From: Pseudomonadota bacterium
Lineage (GTDB): Bacteria > Pseudomonadota > Gammaproteobacteria > Xanthomonadales > Xanthomonadaceae
Length of the DNA stretch: 64,000 nucleotides
Direction: 5' to 3'
Assembly: GCA_018242445.1 (NCBI GenBank)
Contig: JAFEBW010000025.1
Coordinates: forward strand, 1 to 64,000
Shown: piece by piece, positions 33,604 to 43,400 of the stretch
How the letters are laid out: each line of letters opens with the position of its first letter
Numbering within the stretch: the first letter of the stretch is position 1
Notes under the pieces: model-generated
What the model was told of the DNA's origin: nothing
Seen by the model: only the letters and a program-made list of their open reading frames with translations
Database searches by the model: none
Position numbers and translations under genes: made by a program

Positions 33604-34475
33604 AACTCTGGTCGATCGCAGGCAATTCGCAGAAATTGGATGGCGGCGCGATGTTCGGCAACGTCCCGCGCGCGATGTGGGCCAAGTGGATCGCGCCCGA
33701 CGACCAGCACCGCATCCCGTTGGCCTGCCGCGCCTTGCTCGCCAGCCCGTTGAACGGCAAGACGGTGTTGTTCGAAGCCGGCATCGGCGCGTTTTTCGAT
33801 CCGAAACTGCGCGAACGCTACGGCGTGGTCGAAGATCGGCATGTGCTGCTCGATTCGCTGGCGACGGCGGGTTTCGCGCACGAGCGGATCGATGCCGTCG
33901 TGCTCAGCCACCTGCACTTCGATCACGTCGGCGGCCTGCTCGCCGCATGGCGCGAGGGCGAGCCGACGAGCTTGCTGTTTCCCAATGCGCGATTCTTCGT
34001 CGGTGCCGACGCATGGCAGCGCGCGCAGCACCCGCACCCGCGCGATCGCGCCTCGTTCATCCCCGGCATGACCGACCTGCTGATGGCCAGCGGCCGCCTG
34101 GATATCGTGCACGGCGATACCCATCCGTATTTCGGCGATGCCGTGCGCTTCCACCACAGCGACGGCCACACGCCGGGTCTGCTGCTGGCGGAAATTCGCG
34201 GCGCAAACGATCACGGCGGCCTGGTGTTCTGCGCCGACCTGATCCCCGGCCGGCCCTGGGTGCACCTGCCGGTGACGATGGGCTACGACCGCTATCCCGA
34301 ATTGCTGATCGAGGAAAAGCGCGAGTTCCTCGCCGACAAGCTGGCGCGCAACGTGCACCTGTTCTTCACCCACGATCACGGCTGCTCGCTGGCGCGCGTC
34401 GCCCGCGACGACAAGGGCCGCTACGGCACCGATCACGAAGTGGCCGAACTGCACGCGCGCACGCTGCCGGCATGA
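33600..34475 (+). CDS. Metallo-beta-lactamase-fold hydrolase
   Basis: The 291-residue protein has the zinc motif HLHFDH at 104-109 and further candidate ligands in [17 protein letters not shown] and FFTHDHG, so the metal site looks complete. It resembles the lactonase-like branch of the fold (N-acyl-homoserine lactonase and relatives), but the substrate cannot be told. No signal peptide is seen, so it is probably cytoplasmic. The start overlaps ggt (ATGA) and the stop overlaps the next gene (ATGA), indicating a tight operon. Confidence 0.85.
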   Translation: MKLWSIAGNSQKLDGGAMFGNVPRAMWAKWIAPDDQHRIPLACRALLASPLNGKTVLFEAGIGAFFDPKLRERYGVVEDRHVLLDSLATAGFAHERIDAVVLSHLHFDHVGGLLAAWREGEPTSLLFPNARFFVGADAWQRAQHPHPRDRASFIPGMTDLLMASGRLDIVHGDTHPYFGDAVRFHHSDGHTPGLLLAEIRGANDHGGLVFCADLIPGRPWVHLPVTMGYDRYPELLIEEKREFLADKLARNVHLFFTHDHGCSLARVARDDKGRYGTDHEVAELHARTLPA

Positions 34476-35245
34476 AGGCGTGGCTGCTCGTCGCATGCCT
34501 CGCCGCTGCGGCATGCGTGCAGGCGACGCCGGCTGTCTTGCCCACGCCGCCGCAGGCAATCGCGGCGCATGCGGGCTCTACGATCCAATCCGCCAGCGAC
34601 GTCGCCGATCCGGTCTTCGGCATCCATGCCCGCGCCATCGGACTGGAGCGCGTCGTTCGTCTGAGGCAGTGGCAACGCAAGGCTGGCGGCTACGAGCAGG
34701 TGTGGTCGTCGGATCGCATCGGTGCGGAAGGCATGGACGCCGCGCACGCCAACCCGGCGGAGTTCCCGATCAATGGCCAGCGCTGGTGGGCGAAGGATGC
34801 GAAGGTCGATGGGCTTCCGTTGACGGCGGCGGTGCTCACGGCGGTGGAATCCGCGGCCGATGCGCAAGGCGGATGGGCGATGCTCAAGCCCGATCCATCG
34901 CAATTGCCGCCCAACCTCGCGGCAACCTTCCAGCCCGACGGCGATGCGCTGTCCACCTCGCAGGATCCCGCGCATCCGCAAATCGGCGACGTGCAGGTGC
35001 AATGGCGCATGATCGCCAGCGCCCCGATGCCAACCGGAGCGGTGCTGATCGATGGGCATTGGGACATGCCGGCGAGCGGCGCGCCGGCGGCATCGGCATC
35101 GGCAGCCTCATCCCCGGCACAAGCGTCGCCAGCAGCGCACGAGCAAATCACCGGCGGATTGGGAATCCTCTCGATTGCCGCGTTGATCGTGCTGGCATTC
35201 GTGGTGCTGCTGACGATCGGCATCGTGGGGCGCAGGCGGCGTTGA
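34472..35245 (+). CDS. TMEM43-like membrane protein
   Basis: The 257-residue protein has a signal or anchor at the N-terminus ([18 protein letters not shown]), a soluble domain, and a C-terminal membrane helix ([20 protein letters not shown]) ending in RRRR. The soluble part resembles TMEM43/DUF1625 proteins: [22 protein letters not shown] and [12 protein letters not shown]. Its function in bacteria is not established. The helix and the basic tail predict anchoring in the inner membrane with most of the protein outside. Confidence 0.6.
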   Translation: MKAWLLVACLAAAACVQATPAVLPTPPQAIAAHAGSTIQSASDVADPVFGIHARAIGLERVVRLRQWQRKAGGYEQVWSSDRIGAEGMDAAHANPAEFPINGQRWWAKDAKVDGLPLTAAVLTAVESAADAQGGWAMLKPDPSQLPPNLAATFQPDGDALSTSQDPAHPQIGDVQVQWRMIASAPMPTGAVLIDGHWDMPASGAPAASASAASSPAQASPAAHEQITGGLGILSIAALIVLAFVVLLTIGIVGRRRR

Positions 35246-35304
35246 GCGTTGCCGCATCCTCGCGTTTCGCGCGGCAAGGCTCTGCGATTCCCGGCACTGG
35301 CGCA

Positions 35305-35334
35305 ACAAAAACGGCGCGCCATCGGGCGCGCCGT
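35305..35334 (-). terminator. Intrinsic terminator of psiF
   Basis: ACGGCGCGCC-ATCG-GGCGCGCCGT is a perfect 10-bp stem with a tetraloop (35311-35334). On the minus strand it is followed by TTTTTG. It lies 24 bp beyond the psiF stop and could also slow transcription arriving from the TMEM43-like gene. Confidence 0.85.
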
Positions 35335-35357
35335 CCGTGACCGCCGAAAGCCGCCGT

Positions 35358-35762
35358 TTACTTCTTGCTGGCAGCCGGCGCGGCTTTCAGGCACTCGCTC
35401 ATCGCGCTCTTGTAGGCATCGCCTTTCTTGCCTTTGTTGGCGGCAGCGCAGGACGCCATTTTCGTCTTCTGCTCGTCATTGCCGCGGGTCGCCGTCGCGG
35501 ACGTTTTGGCCGGCTCGGCCTTGTTGGCTGGCGAAGCCGCAGGGGCGGCAGCCGGCGCACCCTTCAGGCAGGCGCTCATCGCGGATTTGTACTCGGCACC
35601 CTTCTTGCCCTTGTTGGCGTGGGCGCAGTCGGCCATCTTCGATTGCTGGGCGGTTTTCGCGGCCGGGGATGCGGCACTGGATGCGCCGGGGACGGCTGTG
35701 GCCGAAGCCATGCCGAAAGCGAGCAGGGCGGCAGCGGACAAGGCGAGCAGGCTGGTCTTCAT
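35358..35762 (-). CDS. psiF: PsiF-repeat exported protein
   Basis: The 134-residue protein has a signal peptide (MKTSLLALSAAALLAFGMAS) and two PsiF repeats, KMADCAHANKGKKGAEYKSA and KMASCAAANKGKKGDAYKSA, joined by an Ala/Pro/Lys linker. Each repeat carries two Cys that may pair. In Escherichia coli psiF is phosphate-starvation induced, but its role is unknown. It has its own terminator and stands alone. Confidence 0.85.
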   Translation of the reverse strand: MKTSLLALSAAALLAFGMASATAVPGASSAASPAAKTAQQSKMADCAHANKGKKGAEYKSAMSACLKGAPAAAPAASPANKAEPAKTSATATRGNDEQKTKMASCAAANKGKKGDAYKSAMSECLKAAPAASKK

Positions 35763-35936
35763 GGGAATCCTCGTGACATGGGTGGGGTGAACTTGCAGCC
35801 CGGATGCTAGGCGGCGATCCTCGCTGCGTGCCATTCCGCGAGGTGAAAGTTTATTCATCTTGGCTGCGCGCCCGGCGCGGCCTATGCTTCCCGCCCCGCA
35901 AGCGCCGTCGCAGCGCATCCTCGACAGGAGCAATCC

Positions 35937-36569
35937 ATGTACACCCTCTACTACGCACCCGGCAGCGCGAGCATGGCCGTGCACCTGGCCCTGCTGGAGA
36001 TCGGCGCGCCGCATCGGCTGGAACGGCTCGATTTGCAAGCCAAGGCGCAGAAGGATCCCGCCTATCTCAAGCTCAATCCGATGGGCCGGGTGCCGACCCT
36101 GGTCGTCGATGGCAAGCCGGTGTTCGAGTCGGCCGCGCTGCTGATGCTGCTGGCCGAGCGCCACCCGGAAGCGCAACTCGCGCCGGCCATCGGCACGCCC
36201 GAGCGCGCGGCATGGCACCAGTGGATCGTGTTCATGGCCAGCACCCTGATGCCGGCCTTCCGACTGTGGTTCTATCCCATCGAAGCCTGCGGCGATGCCG
36301 GGCACGAGCCGCAAGTACGCGCGCTCGCGCAGGCGCGCATCGAACATTCGTTCGACATGCTCGATGCCCATCTTGCGGCGAATGGCCCGCAGGTGACGGG
36401 CGCATCGCTTTCCGTTGCCGACCTGCTGTTGACGATGCTGATGCGCTGGTCGCGCAACATGCCCAGGCCGGCGACGCAGTGGCCGGCGCTCAAGCAACTG
36501 GCCGACCGCGTGCGCGCGCGGCCGAGCTGGCAGAAGCTTTACGAGATCGAAGGACTGACGGAGTGGTGA
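35937..36569 (+). CDS. Glutathione S-transferase family protein
   Basis: The 210-residue protein has a thioredoxin-like N-terminal domain (MYTLYYAPGSASMAVHLALL; Ser near position 10 as candidate catalytic residue), the cis-Pro motif GRVPTLVVDG and the ESAAL motif that binds the gamma-glutamyl group. An all-helical C-terminal domain with LSVADLLL follows. The substrate is unknown. It converges on the gamma-glutamylcyclotransferase-like gene with a 9-bp gap, close to ggt. Confidence 0.9.
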   Translation: MYTLYYAPGSASMAVHLALLEIGAPHRLERLDLQAKAQKDPAYLKLNPMGRVPTLVVDGKPVFESAALLMLLAERHPEAQLAPAIGTPERAAWHQWIVFMASTLMPAFRLWFYPIEACGDAGHEPQVRALAQARIEHSFDMLDAHLAANGPQVTGASLSVADLLLTMLMRWSRNMPRPATQWPALKQLADRVRARPSWQKLYEIEGLTEW

Positions 36570-36578
36570 AGCGGGCCT

Positions 36579-36968
36579 TCAGACGCTGCCGGCAGGCTCG
36601 CCCGCGTCGCGCGCATCCACGTACACCCACGCGACCTGTCCCGAAGTCAATTCGCCCAGCACGCGCCGGTAGTCGGAAACCTCGTAGCGGTCGGCGTGCG
36701 CGAGTTCCTCGTCGCTGATCTCGAACACCATGCCGGCAATGCCGATGGAGCCGCCGCAACGGCGGGCGATGGGGTGGTAGGTCTTGCCGCTGCTGGCCAG
36801 CACCGCGGGGTCGGTGATTTCCAGTTGCCCCAGTTCGTATCCGGGCAGGATGTCGTGCTGGCCTTCCAGCAGGCGGCCGAAGGTGTCCATTTGCACGCTG
36901 TCCAGTTGCAAGGTGCCGTAGGAAAAGAGCAGGGGCATGGAGGGTGAGGGTTTGCGTGGGTTCGCCAT
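36579..36968 (-). CDS. Gamma-glutamylcyclotransferase-like (AIG2) protein
   Basis: The 129-residue protein has the family start LFSYGTLQ and the Glu-containing ADRYEVSDYRRV segment. Members cleave gamma-glutamyl amino acids or amines to 5-oxoproline; the exact substrate is unknown. The start at 36968 adds ten residues before MPLLFSYGT; ATG 36938 is equally plausible, and neither has a clear ribosome site. It is divergent from htpG. Confidence 0.8.
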   Translation of the reverse strand: MANPRKPSPSMPLLFSYGTLQLDSVQMDTFGRLLEGQHDILPGYELGQLEITDPAVLASSGKTYHPIARRCGGSIGIAGMVFEISDEELAHADRYEVSDYRRVLGELTSGQVAWVYVDARDAGEPAGSV

Positions 36969-36994
36969 CGTAGCGTGCTGGCGCGTACCACGGG

Positions 36995-37023
36995 CTTGAA
37001 ATCCGCACCATCCGCCACCATCC
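36995..37023 (+). promoter_or_regulatory. Candidate heat-shock (RpoH) promoter of htpG
   Basis: CTTGAAA (36995-37001) is followed after 13 bp by CCACCATCC. This resembles the sigma-32 consensus CTTGAAA, 11-16 bp, CCCCATNT. It lies 35 bp upstream of htpG, which is heat-induced in many bacteria. Confidence 0.55.
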
Positions 37024-37057
37024 GTCGAGCATCGTTCCCGCTCCCGAAGGCCCCGCC

Positions 37058-38944
37058 ATGTCCACCGCCACCGCCCCCGAAACCCGCCGCTTCGATGCCG
37101 ACGTCGCCCAGGTCCTGCATCTGGTCACGCATTCGCTGTACTCGCACAAGGAAATCTTCCTGCGCGAGCTGGTCTCCAATGCCGCCGACGCCTGCGACAA
37201 GCTGCGCTTCGAGGCGATCGCCAACCCGGGCCTGTACGGCGAGGACGGCAATCTGCACATCGACGTGAGCGTGGATGCATCCGCGCGCACGATCACCATC
37301 GCCGACAACGGCATCGGCATGAGCCGCGAGGAGGTGGTCGCCAACATCGGCACCATCGCCAGTTCCGGCACGCGCCGTTTTCTCGAAGCCCTGACGGCCG
37401 AGCAGAAGGCCGATGCCAATCTGATCGGCCAGTTCGGCGTGGGCTTCTACTCGGCCTTCGTGGTTGCCGACAATGTGAGCCTGGTCACCTGCAAGGCCGG
37501 TACCAGCGAGGGTGTGCGCTGGGAGTCGGACGGCACCGGCGAATACACCCTCGATACGGTGGCGGGCGCAGCGCGCGGCACCGTGGTCACCTTGCACCTG
37601 AAGGCCGATGAGGACGAGTTCCTGCGCGCGTGGCAGTTGCGCAGCCTGATCGCGCGTTACTCCGATCACATCGGCTTCCCGATCCGCATGCCCAAGGAAG
37701 ACGACAAGGACCAGCCGACCGGCGAATGGGAAGTGGTCAACCAGGCCTCGGCGCTGTGGACGCGCCCGAAAGCCGAGATCACCGACGCGGACTATCAGGC
37801 CTTCTACCAGCACGTCTCGCACGATTTTGAAGATGCGCTGGCGTGGACGCACAACCGCGTCGAGGGCAACCAGAACTTCACCTCGCTGCTGTACATCCCC
37901 AGCAAGGCGCCATTCGACATGGCCATGCACGGCCAGAACGAGCGCAAGGGCCTGAAGCTGTACGTCAAGCGCGTGTTCATCATGGACGCCGCCGAGCAAC
38001 TGCTGCCGGCCTACCTGCGCTTCGTTCGCGGCGTGGTGGATTCCGACGACCTGCCGCTGAACGTCAGCCGCGAACTGCTTCAGCACAATCGCAACCTCGA
38101 CAAGCTGCGTGCGGCCTGCACCAAGCGCGTGCTCGATCTGCTCGACAAGCTGGCAACGGGCGAGCCGGAGAAGTTCAAGACCTTCTGGAAGGCCTTCGGC
38201 AACGTGCTCAAGGAAGGCATCGTCGAGGATCACGGCAACCGCGAGCGCATCGCCAAGCTGCTGCGCTTTGCCTCGACCAAATCCGAAGGCGCCGAGCCCA
38301 CGGTGTCGCTGGACGATTACATCGGCCGCATGGGCGAAGGGCAGGATGCGATCTGGTTCATCACCGCCGGCGGTTATGCGGCTGCCAAGGGCAGCCCGCA
38401 CATCGAGGCGCTCAACGCGCGCGGCATCGAGGTGCTGCTGATGGCCGATCGCGTCGATGAATGGATGGTCGGCTCCCTGCCCGAATACGCCGGCAAGAAG
38501 CTGCACGATGCCGGCAAGGGCGATCTGGATCTGGGCAAGCTCGGCGGCGAGGAAGCGAAAAAGCAGCACGAAGCCGCGGCGAAGGCGGCCGCGGGCGTGC
38601 TGGGCAAACTCAAGGAGCTGCTCGGTGAGCGCGTGCGCGAGGTGCGCGTGAGCGAGCGCCTGACCGAATCGCCGGCTTGCCTGGTCGTGGACGACCATGC
38701 GATGGGCCTGGCGATGCAGCGCTTGCTGCGCCAGGCCGGGCATGAAGTGCCCGAGAGCAAGCCGGTGCTGGAGATCAACCCGGACAACACGCTGGTCAAA
38801 CGTCTGCAAAGCGAAATCGACGCCGCGCGCCAGCAGGACATCGCCCTGCTGCTGCTCGATCAGGCGCAGTTGCTCGAAGGCGTGGCGCTGGAAGACCCGG
38901 CGGCCTACGTCAAGCGCGTGAACCGGTTGCTGGCGGCGGGCTGA
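37058..38944 (+). CDS. htpG: Chaperone protein HtpG (Hsp90)
   Basis: The 628-residue ATP-dependent chaperone has the N-terminal nucleotide pocket motifs LRELVSNAADACDKLR, DNGIGM and GQFGVGFYSAF, a middle domain (LYVKRVFIMD, LPLNVSREL) and the dimerisation domain to the end (VNRLLAAG). Length is normal. It lies downstream of a heat-shock-like promoter and is probably monocistronic. Confidence 0.98.
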   Translation: MSTATAPETRRFDADVAQVLHLVTHSLYSHKEIFLRELVSNAADACDKLRFEAIANPGLYGEDGNLHIDVSVDASARTITIADNGIGMSREEVVANIGTIASSGTRRFLEALTAEQKADANLIGQFGVGFYSAFVVADNVSLVTCKAGTSEGVRWESDGTGEYTLDTVAGAARGTVVTLHLKADEDEFLRAWQLRSLIARYSDHIGFPIRMPKEDDKDQPTGEWEVVNQASALWTRPKAEITDADYQAFYQHVSHDFEDALAWTHNRVEGNQNFTSLLYIPSKAPFDMAMHGQNERKGLKLYVKRVFIMDAAEQLLPAYLRFVRGVVDSDDLPLNVSRELLQHNRNLDKLRAACTKRVLDLLDKLATGEPEKFKTFWKAFGNVLKEGIVEDHGNRERIAKLLRFASTKSEGAEPTVSLDDYIGRMGEGQDAIWFITAGGYAAAKGSPHIEALNARGIEVLLMADRVDEWMVGSLPEYAGKKLHDAGKGDLDLGKLGGEEAKKQHEAAAKAAAGVLGKLKELLGERVREVRVSERLTESPACLVVDDHAMGLAMQRLLRQAGHEVPESKPVLEINPDNTLVKRLQSEIDAARQQDIALLLLDQAQLLEGVALEDPAAYVKRVNRLLAAG

Positions 38945-39095
38945 AGCCCGTCGAGCGCATCGAAGCCGCAAACCGAGCACCCGAACTCGCTTTCTCCCGC
39001 CGGGAGAAGGCGGCGCGTGATGCCGGATGAGGGCGGCCTGAACGCGATGCCATCCCTTCGCAAGCCGCTCGTTGTTGTCGCGGCGCGATGGCTGG

Positions 39096-39491
39096 TCAGT
39101 CCATCGAGATGATGGTTGCCCCTTGTGCGGCCAGCAGGTCGCGCAGGGCGCTGCGGTGGCAGTGCGCCGGGTTTTCGCAATAGCAGCCGACGGCGAAATC
39201 CATGCGCTGCGACATCGCAGCCAACAGGCCGATGGCGTGCGCCGCGTCGGGCCGCGCCATCTCCTTGCGATAGCTGCGGAAGAATCGCGCCCAGTCCGCC
39301 GGAGACTGGGCTGCGTGGGCGATGTCCATCGTTTCCTGGCTCGGTGCGACGGTCGGGAACCACACGTCGTAGAAATCGCGCGACGCGAATTGCGCCTTGG
39401 GGACGCCGCGCGGCGGCTTGCGCACGGTGCCCACGCGCAGGCCTTCGCCGTGGGTGCGGGGAGTGCCGAGACGGACGACGCGGATGGGCAT
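39096..39491 (-). CDS. DUF488 family protein
   Basis: The 131-residue DUF488-type protein (MPIRVVRLGTPRTHGEGLRV) has the conserved VWFPTVAPS segment and a Cys/His end, CYCENPAHCHRSALRDLL. Function is unknown. Convergent with htpG; a heptamer repeat lies just upstream of the start. Confidence 0.8.
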   Translation of the reverse strand: MPIRVVRLGTPRTHGEGLRVGTVRKPPRGVPKAQFASRDFYDVWFPTVAPSQETMDIAHAAQSPADWARFFRSYRKEMARPDAAHAIGLLAAMSQRMDFAVGCYCENPAHCHRSALRDLLAAQGATIISMD

Positions 39492-39498
39492 CGGAGTG

Positions 39499-39635
39499 CG
39501 GGGGGCTGGGGACTGGGGACTGGGGCGGAAGATGCGCAGTAGTCAGTTTACCGCTGGGAATTGACGGCAAGGCAAGTGGTGATTGTGTTTTTCCCTAGCC
39601 CCTAGCCCTTAGCCCCCAGCCCCCAGCCCCCATTC
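39499..39635. repeat. Heptanucleotide repeats either side of a short gap
   Basis: Near 39500-39530 the run GGGGACT, GGGGACT, GGGGCGG occurs; near 39594-39636 there is CCCCTAG, CCCTTAG, CCCCCAG, CCCCCAG, CCCCCAT. Both keep an approximate seven-base period. They fill most of the gap between the DUF488 gene and the phosphodiester glycosidase-like gene. Confidence 0.75.
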
Positions 39636-40350
39636 ACCGCCCCTCCACCACCCCGATGATCGGGCCGAGCGGCTCGCGTGCATCATCGCGCCCTTGCGCC
39701 GGATCGTACAGGACGGACAGGTTGCCATCGAGGTAGAGCGCGTCCGTGCAGTGCAGGACGTCGCGGAAGTACCGGGCGAACTCGAAAAACGTCACCGGCT
39801 GATCGCTGATGACGAACCACACGATCGGCCCGTCCACGCCCACGCCGTTGCGGATGCGCAGGGAATGCGAATCGGGATCGAAGCCCGGATGGATCGCGCC
39901 GTGTTCGAGCAGCAGCGGCCCGGACTGGGTGGCCAACCGCACGTCGTGGTCGAGCGCCAGATAGCGCGATGATGCGACGATGCGCGGATCGCCGTCGCCG
40001 ATGAAGAACACGCCGTTGGGCTTGAGATAGAAATTGCCGCGGCCGTCGGCGAGGTTGAGCGGCTTGATTTTCTTGCCATCGGCGACGAACAACCCGACCG
40101 GCGAGAAATCCGGCTCGAACATGCCGGCGTTCATCGCGAAGCGCAGGTGCTGGCCACGCTCGGCCAGCCAGGATGCCAGTCGATCGAACCGGTGGAAGGG
40201 CTGGCCGTGCTCGTCGTACAGGAACAACTGCAGATGCTGCGCGCGCGTGTCCACGCGCACGAAAGTGTACGTCGCCGCTTGCGTCTGCGCGTTCGCGGAT
40301 GGCTGGGCCACCAGCGCCCACAGGGCCAGCAGCATGGCGATGGCGTGCAT
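39634..40350 (-). CDS. Exported phosphodiester glycosidase-like protein (DUF2233/NAGPA)
   Basis: The 238-residue protein has a signal peptide (MHAIAMLLALWALVAQPSAN). Its domain resembles the phosphodiester glycosidase (NAGPA) family: MNAGMFEPDFSPVGLFV, FYLKPNGVFFIGD, SGPLLLEHGAIHPGF and RNGVGVDG. Family members are thought to cleave sugar-phosphodiester bonds. The substrate here is unknown. It is on the same strand as mfd, about 110 bp downstream of it. Confidence 0.75.
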   Translation of the reverse strand: MHAIAMLLALWALVAQPSANAQTQAATYTFVRVDTRAQHLQLFLYDEHGQPFHRFDRLASWLAERGQHLRFAMNAGMFEPDFSPVGLFVADGKKIKPLNLADGRGNFYLKPNGVFFIGDGDPRIVASSRYLALDHDVRLATQSGPLLLEHGAIHPGFDPDSHSLRIRNGVGVDGPIVWFVISDQPVTFFEFARYFRDVLHCTDALYLDGNLSVLYDPAQGRDDAREPLGPIIGVVEGR

Positions 40351-40460
40351 GGTCGCAACCGTGTGGCAGGCTCGGTACGGTCATTCTCGCGCGATATCGA
40401 TCCGCCATGGAACCGGGTCGGGTGCGGCTGCAGAACGACGCTGCATGCTTCGGCGCTTCC

Positions 40461-43400
40461 TCAGGTTCCAAGCGTCAGCAGCAAGCCCCTGGCCGTCGCC
40501 AGCCGCGCCGCTGCATCGGGCAATTCGAGGCGGATGCGCATGCGTTCCGGGCCTTCCATCGCGTAGATCTTCGGCTGTTTCTGGATCATCCGGATCGCCG
40601 CCATCGGGTCGATGGCGGGCTTGGGCGTGAACACGATGCGCCCGCCGGAAGCGCCCAAATCCAGTTTGCGGATGCCAAGGCGGGTGGCGTCGAGCTTGAG
40701 TTCGGTCACCGCGAACAAGCTGCGCGCCGGCTCGGGCAGCAGGCCGAAGCGGTCGATCATCTCCACCTGCAATTCGCGCAGGGCCTCGATGCTGCGGGCG
40801 CCGGCGATGCGCTTGTACAGCGTGAGGCGCGTGTGCACGTCGGGCAGGTAATCCTCGGGGATCAGGGCCGGCGCATGCAGGTCGATCTCCGCGCCGCGTG
40901 CAGGTTCGGCGTCCACATCCAGATGCCCGTCGCGCATCGAGCGCACCGCGCGTTCGAGCAGTTCGGTGTAAAGGGTGAATCCGATTTCGGCGATCTGCCC
41001 GCTTTGTTCCTCGCCCAGCAGTTCGCCGGCACCACGGATTTCCATGTCGTGGGTGGCCAGGGTGAAGCCCGCGCCGAGTTCTTCCAGCGAGGCGATGGCC
41101 TCCAGACGCTTGGCGGCATCGCCGGTCATCGATTTCTTGTCCGGGACGACGAGGTAGGCGTAGGCGCGGTGGTGCGAGCGGCCCACGCGGCCGCGCAACT
41201 GGTGCAGTTGCGCGAGCCCGAAACGGTCGGCGCGGTCGATGATGATGGTGTTGGCGTTGGGGATGTCGATGCCCGACTCGATGATCGTCGTGCACAGCAG
41301 CACGTTGAAGCGCTGGCGCTGGAAGTCGAGCATCGCCTTTTCGAGTTCGCGTTCGGGCATCTGCCCGTGGCCGATGCGGATGCGCGCCTCGGGCATCAGT
41401 TCGGACAGCGTGCGCGCCATGCGTTCGATGCTCTCGACCTGGTTGTGCAGGAAATACACCTGCCCGCCGCGCGCGATCTCGCGCTGCATGGCCTCGCGCA
41501 GCAGCGGGCCGTCCCACGGCGTGAGCAAGGTCTTGACCGCCAGCCGGTGCGCCGGCGCGGTGGCGATCAGCGACAGCTCGCGCAGCCCGCTCATGGCCAT
41601 GTTCAGCGTGCGCGGGATGGGCGTTGCGGTGAGGGTGAGCAGGTTCACCTCGGCGCGCAGTTTCTTCAGCGCTTCCTTCTGCTGCACGCCGAAGCGTTGT
41701 TCTTCATCGACGATGACGAGGCCGAGGTTGGCGAAGGTCACGTCGGCCTGCAGCAGGCGATGGGTGCCGACGATCACGTCGAGCTTGCCGGCCGCGAGGG
41801 CGTCGAGCGCGGCCTTCATTTCCCTGGGCGAGCGAAAACGCGAGATCACCTCGACGCGGATCGGCCAGTCGGCGAAGCGATCCTTGAAGTTCTGCCCGTG
41901 CTGCTGCGCGAGCAGGGTCGTCGGCACCAGCACCGCGACCTGCCGTCCGGCGATGGCGGCGACGAAGGCAGCGCGCAGGGCGACCTCGGTCTTGCCGAAA
42001 CCCACGTCGCCGCAGACCACGCGATCCATCGGCTGCGGCAGGGCGAGGTCGGCGATCACCGCTTCGATCGCCTGCAACTGGTCGGGGGTTTCCTCGAACG
42101 GAAAGCCCGCGGCGAAAGCCTCGTACAGCGAGCGATCCAGCGGGATCGCCAAGCCTTCGCGGGCATGGCGTCGCGCCTGGATTTCCAGCAGTTCGGCGGC
42201 GACGTCGCGCACGCGCTCGGCGGCTTTCTTCTTCGCCTTCGCCCACGCCTCGCCGCCGAGGGAATGCAGGGGAGCGGTTTCCGGAGACGCGCCGGAATAG
42301 CGGTTGACGAGATGCAATTGCGCGACCGGCACGTAGAGCTTGTCGCCCTTGGCGTACTCGATTTCCAGGTACTCGGCGCGCTCGCCGCCGGCTTCCAGCG
42401 CGATCAGGCCGCGGTAACGGCCGACGCCATGATCCTCGTGCACGATCGGCGCGCCGATGGCCAGTTCGCCGAGGTCGCGGATGATGGTGTCGGGATCCTT
42501 GCCGGCGCGGTGGCGACGGCGCACGCCCGGCGCGCGCTCGGGATGGAACTGGCGTTCGGTGAGCACGCACAGCGCAGGCTCGGTCAGCGCGAAACCGTCC
42601 TCGAAAGGAGCGATGGTGATGGCCAGGCGCATGCCATCGTCGCCGGCAAACGCCTGCCAGCCCGAAGCCGGCTGCGGCGTCAGCCCGACACTGGCGAACT
42701 GTTCCAGCAGCGCTTCACGGCGGCCCGCAGAATCGGCGGCGATCAATACGCGGCCCGGATAACTGGCGAGAAAGCCGGACAGCGCCGCGCAAGGCGCTGC
42801 GTTCTTCTGGATCAAGGGCAGCGTCGGTGCCGGTTGCTCGCCGAGCGCGGCGGCTTCCGTGCGTCGCGGGTGCTGCTCGCCGCAGATTTCCACCCGGCGA
42901 TGGCGATTGAGGCGTTCGCGCAGGGCATCCGGCGGCAGGTACAGCTCGCGTGGTTCGAGGATCGGGCGTTCGAGGTCGTGGCGACGTTGCTCCCAGCGAT
43001 CGGCCGTCTGCGTCCAGAACGCTGCGCCTGCTTCCAGCGCGTTCTCGCCGAGCACCACGATGGCATCGGTGCCGACGTAATCGAACAGGGTCGAAGTGGC
43101 CTCGCGCCCTTCGGCATGGCCGGTTCCGGCGCGGACGGCATGCGCCGGCTCGAAGAACAAGGGCAGGTAGTATTCGATGCCGGCCGGCGCGCCGCCTTCC
43201 TTGAGATCCTGATAGAGGGCGCTGTGGCGGGTGTCGATGTCGAAGCGTTCGCGCAACGTCTCGCGCACCCGCTTGATGCTCGCATCATCGAGCGGGAACT
43301 CGCGCGCCGGCAACAGGCGCACGGATTCGACCGGCTGCGATGAGCGCTGCGTTTCGGGATCGAAACCGCGCAGCGTGTCGACCGTATCGTCGAGCAGTTC

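Noticed and set aside
40173..43343. Long open frame antisense to mfd
   Set aside because: It covers conserved Mfd motifs on the opposite strand and matches no family.
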